From CAZAGD01 sp049699975 (GTDB lineage Bacteria > Desulfobacterota > SM23-61), in NCBI GenBank assembly GCA_049699975.1, contig JBNAWB010000170.1:1-7892 (forward strand): a stretch of DNA of 7,892 bases, read 5' to 3'. A program made the translations under genes and the position numbers. How positions within the stretch are numbered: position 1 is the first letter of the stretch; each line of letters begins with the position of its first letter. The notes below the pieces were generated by a model. The model was not told the origin of the DNA and made no database searches. It worked only from the letters and a program-made list of their open reading frames with translations. Below, piece by piece: positions 6,206 through 7,892 of the stretch.

Positions 6206-7582
6206 TTACTCAGGAACGGCATATTCATCCAAAGCTTTCTGGCACTTCTCTAAAGCTTCCATAGCCTCCATTTTCTTGGTAATCACATTAGCAAAGAATT
6301 CCTTGATGATATCGGTGAGCGCCCTTCCAGCAGGAGGGAAAGTTTCCAATACGGCCCGACTCATCGCCGCCTTTCTTCCTTCCAGGGCGGGAACCTTCTT
6401 GGCATCGGGGTGGTCATAAACGGCTATAACTGCAGCTTCATTTCCTTCGATGATTAACTCGCGATAGCTGGCTTCATAGCTGCGCATAAAGTCGAGGAAG
6501 AGCATCGCTGCCGCTTTCTGATTATCATTGATATATTTGTTTATCATGTAGCCATCAATATCAAAGTAGGAGGCATGGTAGGCATCCGGTTTGGTCTTAT
6601 CCCATTTGGGGGGAGGGGCCACTGCCCAGTCATTTTGGATCGCCGGTGCTTTTTTGGGATCTTGAAAGCGGTTAGCATCTACGGTGTGGGTCATTACCAT
6701 GGCCGCCTTTCCCATAGCAAACATATCAGAGGCAGCCATCCAGGAATATTCCAATACTGAGGTGGGAGCTGATTTATCTACTAACACCATATCGGCCAAC
6801 ATCTTCCAAGCATTTTTCCCTTCCGGAGAATTGACAATAACTCTTTGTTTCTTTAAATCTACCATGCGGCCGCCCTGGGAATAAATCATATCCCGTAGAG
6901 GATAGATAATATCCATCTCTCCGCCAGCCGAGTAAACAAAGCCCCAAATTTTATCCGTAGTTACTTTTTTGGCAATCTCTTGCAATTCTACCCAAGTGGC
7001 GGGAGGTTTAGATACAATTGAAGGTCGGTAGAAGAGCATCATCGTCTTGGTTTGGCCAATGGATCCATAGATCCGTCCATCAGGAGCGGTCAGGCCTTTC
7101 TTGGTGGGCGGAGCATAAAGCTTCCAGACTCCTGGATCACTCCAAATAGCGTCAACTGGATGCAACCAACCTCCAGCCACCATCTGCATGTAAGTGGTCG
7201 GGTGATCATAGCAAAGCACATCTACAGCTTTACTTTTCGCGGCAAAAATGGAGATGGTTTTGGCCACGATCGGAGGTTCTGCCCAGGCTAAGAGTTCTAC
7301 TTTTATGCCGGTTAGTTCTTCAAATCTCTTGGCATTTTGCACGGTAGCTGGATCATGTTCTAAAGCACCAAAATTGGATACTTTTATCTTAATAACTCCT
7401 TTAGTCGCTTCTTTCCAGCCCTCAGGAAGGACGTATTTTTCTCCGCCAATTCTCTGGCTTATAGGTTGAGGTTTATTCCATTGAATTAGTTCATAAGCCT
7501 TCTTGGCCTTTTGGGCCCAGATAACCCCTGGGCAGCATAATGTTAAAATTAGCCCTAAAATAATGATATTCCTTTTTCTCAT
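6206..7582 (-). CDS. ABC transporter substrate-binding protein, family 1 (sugar type)
   Basis: Periplasmic receptor that captures a solute and delivers it to the permease pair encoded downstream. It has 458 residues, normal for the family. A signal peptide spans 1-23, with basic MRKRN, a hydrophobic core and likely cleavage after IWA. The cysteines at 16-17 do not form a good lipobox, so a soluble periplasmic protein is likely. Family traits include FEELTGIKVEL (87-97), the hinge-region PATWVELQEIAKKVT (194-208), NSPEGKNAWKMLADMV (251-266), and MFAMGKAAMVMT (287-298). The C-terminus (420-455) is helical and charged. The first residues of the mature protein (24-62) form an unusually long leader before the first strand. 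A strong AAGGAGG-type Shine-Dalgarno sequence (7592-7599) lies nine bases before ATG 7582. It is the first gene of the operon. Sugars or sugar derivatives are the usual ligands; the actual one is unknown. Confidence 0.95.
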   Translation of the reverse strand: MRKRNIIILGLILTLCCPGVIWAQKAKKAYELIQWNKPQPISQRIGGEKYVLPEGWKEATKGVIKIKVSNFGALEHDPATVQNAKRFEELTGIKVELLAWAEPPIVAKTISIFAAKSKAVDVLCYDHPTTYMQMVAGGWLHPVDAIWSDPGVWKLYAPPTKKGLTAPDGRIYGSIGQTKTMMLFYRPSIVSKPPATWVELQEIAKKVTTDKIWGFVYSAGGEMDIIYPLRDMIYSQGGRMVDLKKQRVIVNSPEGKNAWKMLADMVLVDKSAPTSVLEYSWMAASDMFAMGKAAMVMTHTVDANRFQDPKKAPAIQNDWAVAPPPKWDKTKPDAYHASYFDIDGYMINKYINDNQKAAAMLFLDFMRSYEASYRELIIEGNEAAVIAVYDHPDAKKVPALEGRKAAMSRAVLETFPPAGRALTDIIKEFFANVITKKMEAMEALEKCQKALDEYAVPE

Positions 7583-7618
7583 AAGACATTTCCTCCTTTC
7601 TCCTAAGATAAATTTTCT

Positions 7619-7660
7619 TTGGCGATTAAATTATTTTTTTCTCACCTCCTTGGCGACTAA
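7619..7660. repeat. Direct repeat TTGGCGAYTAA, two copies 31 bp apart
   Basis: TTGGCGATTAA (7619-7629) and TTGGCGACTAA (7650-7660) differ at one base. They lie 31 bp apart, close to three turns of the helix, in the 5' leader of the binding-protein gene. The spacing suits two regulator dimers on one face of the DNA, but chance is not excluded. The minus-strand sequence between them carries AAGGAGGTGAG (7641-7651) with no usable start codon after it. Confidence 0.4.
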
Positions 7661-7758
7661 GAAATGTTTTGAGAAACGGATTTTAAAGGTTAATAGAGAG
7701 GATTGAAATTACCACTGGATTCCTTTTCTTTTTCCTACAACCTACAAAAAATTACAGT

Positions 7759-7789
7759 ATCTTGTCAAGATCAAAAATCTGGTCAAGAG
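7759..7789. promoter_or_regulatory. Two palindromic operator-like sites overlapping -35 boxes upstream of the transporter operon
   Basis: ATCTTG-T-CAAGAT (7759-7771) is a perfect 6 bp inverted repeat. A related copy with one arm changed, TCTGG-T-CAAGA, lies at 7778-7788, 18 bp away centre to centre. On the minus strand each contains a -35-like hexamer: TTGACA (7763-7768), a full match, and TTGACC (7781-7786). The -10 partners are poor: TAGGTT 18 bases after the first, GATACT 19 bases after the second. This region probably holds the operon promoter and a repressor or activator site, though the exact start of transcription is unclear. Confidence 0.45.
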
Positions 7790-7817
7790 TAATCCGTCAC
7801 TGAAAAGTGGGAGAAGT

Positions 7818-7892
7818 ATGGCCAGAGGCAGGCCTGAATTCAGAATCATGAGGCAGTGGTTTCTTCCATGGAACGAGGCGGCATGTAGTAGG
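7818..7892 (+). CDS. Possible start of a divergent gene, cut by the right edge
   Basis: An open frame begins at ATG 7818 and reaches the edge with 25 codons, starting MARGRPEFRIMRQW. GGGAG (7809-7813) lies four bases upstream, a short but possible Shine-Dalgarno spacing. The frame is also open upstream of the ATG, so openness alone proves little. The basic N-terminus would suit a DNA-binding protein or transposase, but I recognise no family. A regulator gene divergent from a sugar transporter operon would be a common arrangement. Confidence 0.25.
   Translation, partial: MARGRPEFRIMRQWFLPWNEAACSR

Noticed and set aside
7495..7591. Overlapping minus-strand frame starting at an ATG between Shine-Dalgarno and binding-protein start
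   Set aside because: The ATG is only two or three bases from AGGAGG and opens about 32 codons out of frame with the clear signal peptide; no support beyond openness.

Overview
The window looks like bacterial chromosomal DNA of moderate to low GC content from a lineage I cannot name. Shine-Dalgarno sequences are mostly strong, promoters are sigma70-like, and two exported proteins carry type I signal peptides. The solute-binding protein lacks a convincing lipobox. These traits fit a diderm (Gram-negative-type) bacterium, possibly an uncultivated phylum, but that placement is inference.

Layout. Positions 1-1268 (minus) hold a nearly complete FabF-type beta-ketoacyl-ACP synthase whose last few residues lie beyond the left edge. 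It has its own promoter at 1350-1377. Positions 1412-3024 (minus) hold a two-gene unit: an alpha/beta hydrolase (2245-3024) followed after 4 bases by an uncharacterised protein with a GNAT-like C-terminal half (1412-2239). Transcription of this unit runs towards the synthase, so the three genes may form a small acyl-processing cluster.

Positions 3025-3573 are intergenic and carry the most unusual DNA in the window. Four copies of a 14-15 bp quasi-palindrome alternate in orientation. Two of them bound a 298 bp MITE-like element with imperfect terminal inverted repeats of about 70 bp, and two others meet head to head in a 19 bp hairpin. Positions 3574-4413 (plus) encode a secreted protein of unknown function with a duplicated PPE-x-VI-x-x-R motif and a KPGP-rich basic tail.

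Positions 4436-7582 (minus) hold a carbohydrate-type ABC importer operon: a periplasmic solute-binding protein, then a MalF-type permease, then a MalG-type permease. No ATPase gene is present; the next gene is convergent, so the ATPase must come from elsewhere. A perfect 14 bp hairpin without a U-tract separates the binding-protein gene from the permeases and probably sets their expression ratio. Upstream of the operon (7583-7817) are two copies of a direct repeat, two copies of an inverted repeat overlapping possible -35 boxes, and an orphan Shine-Dalgarno sequence. A possible divergent reading frame starts at 7818 and runs off the right edge.
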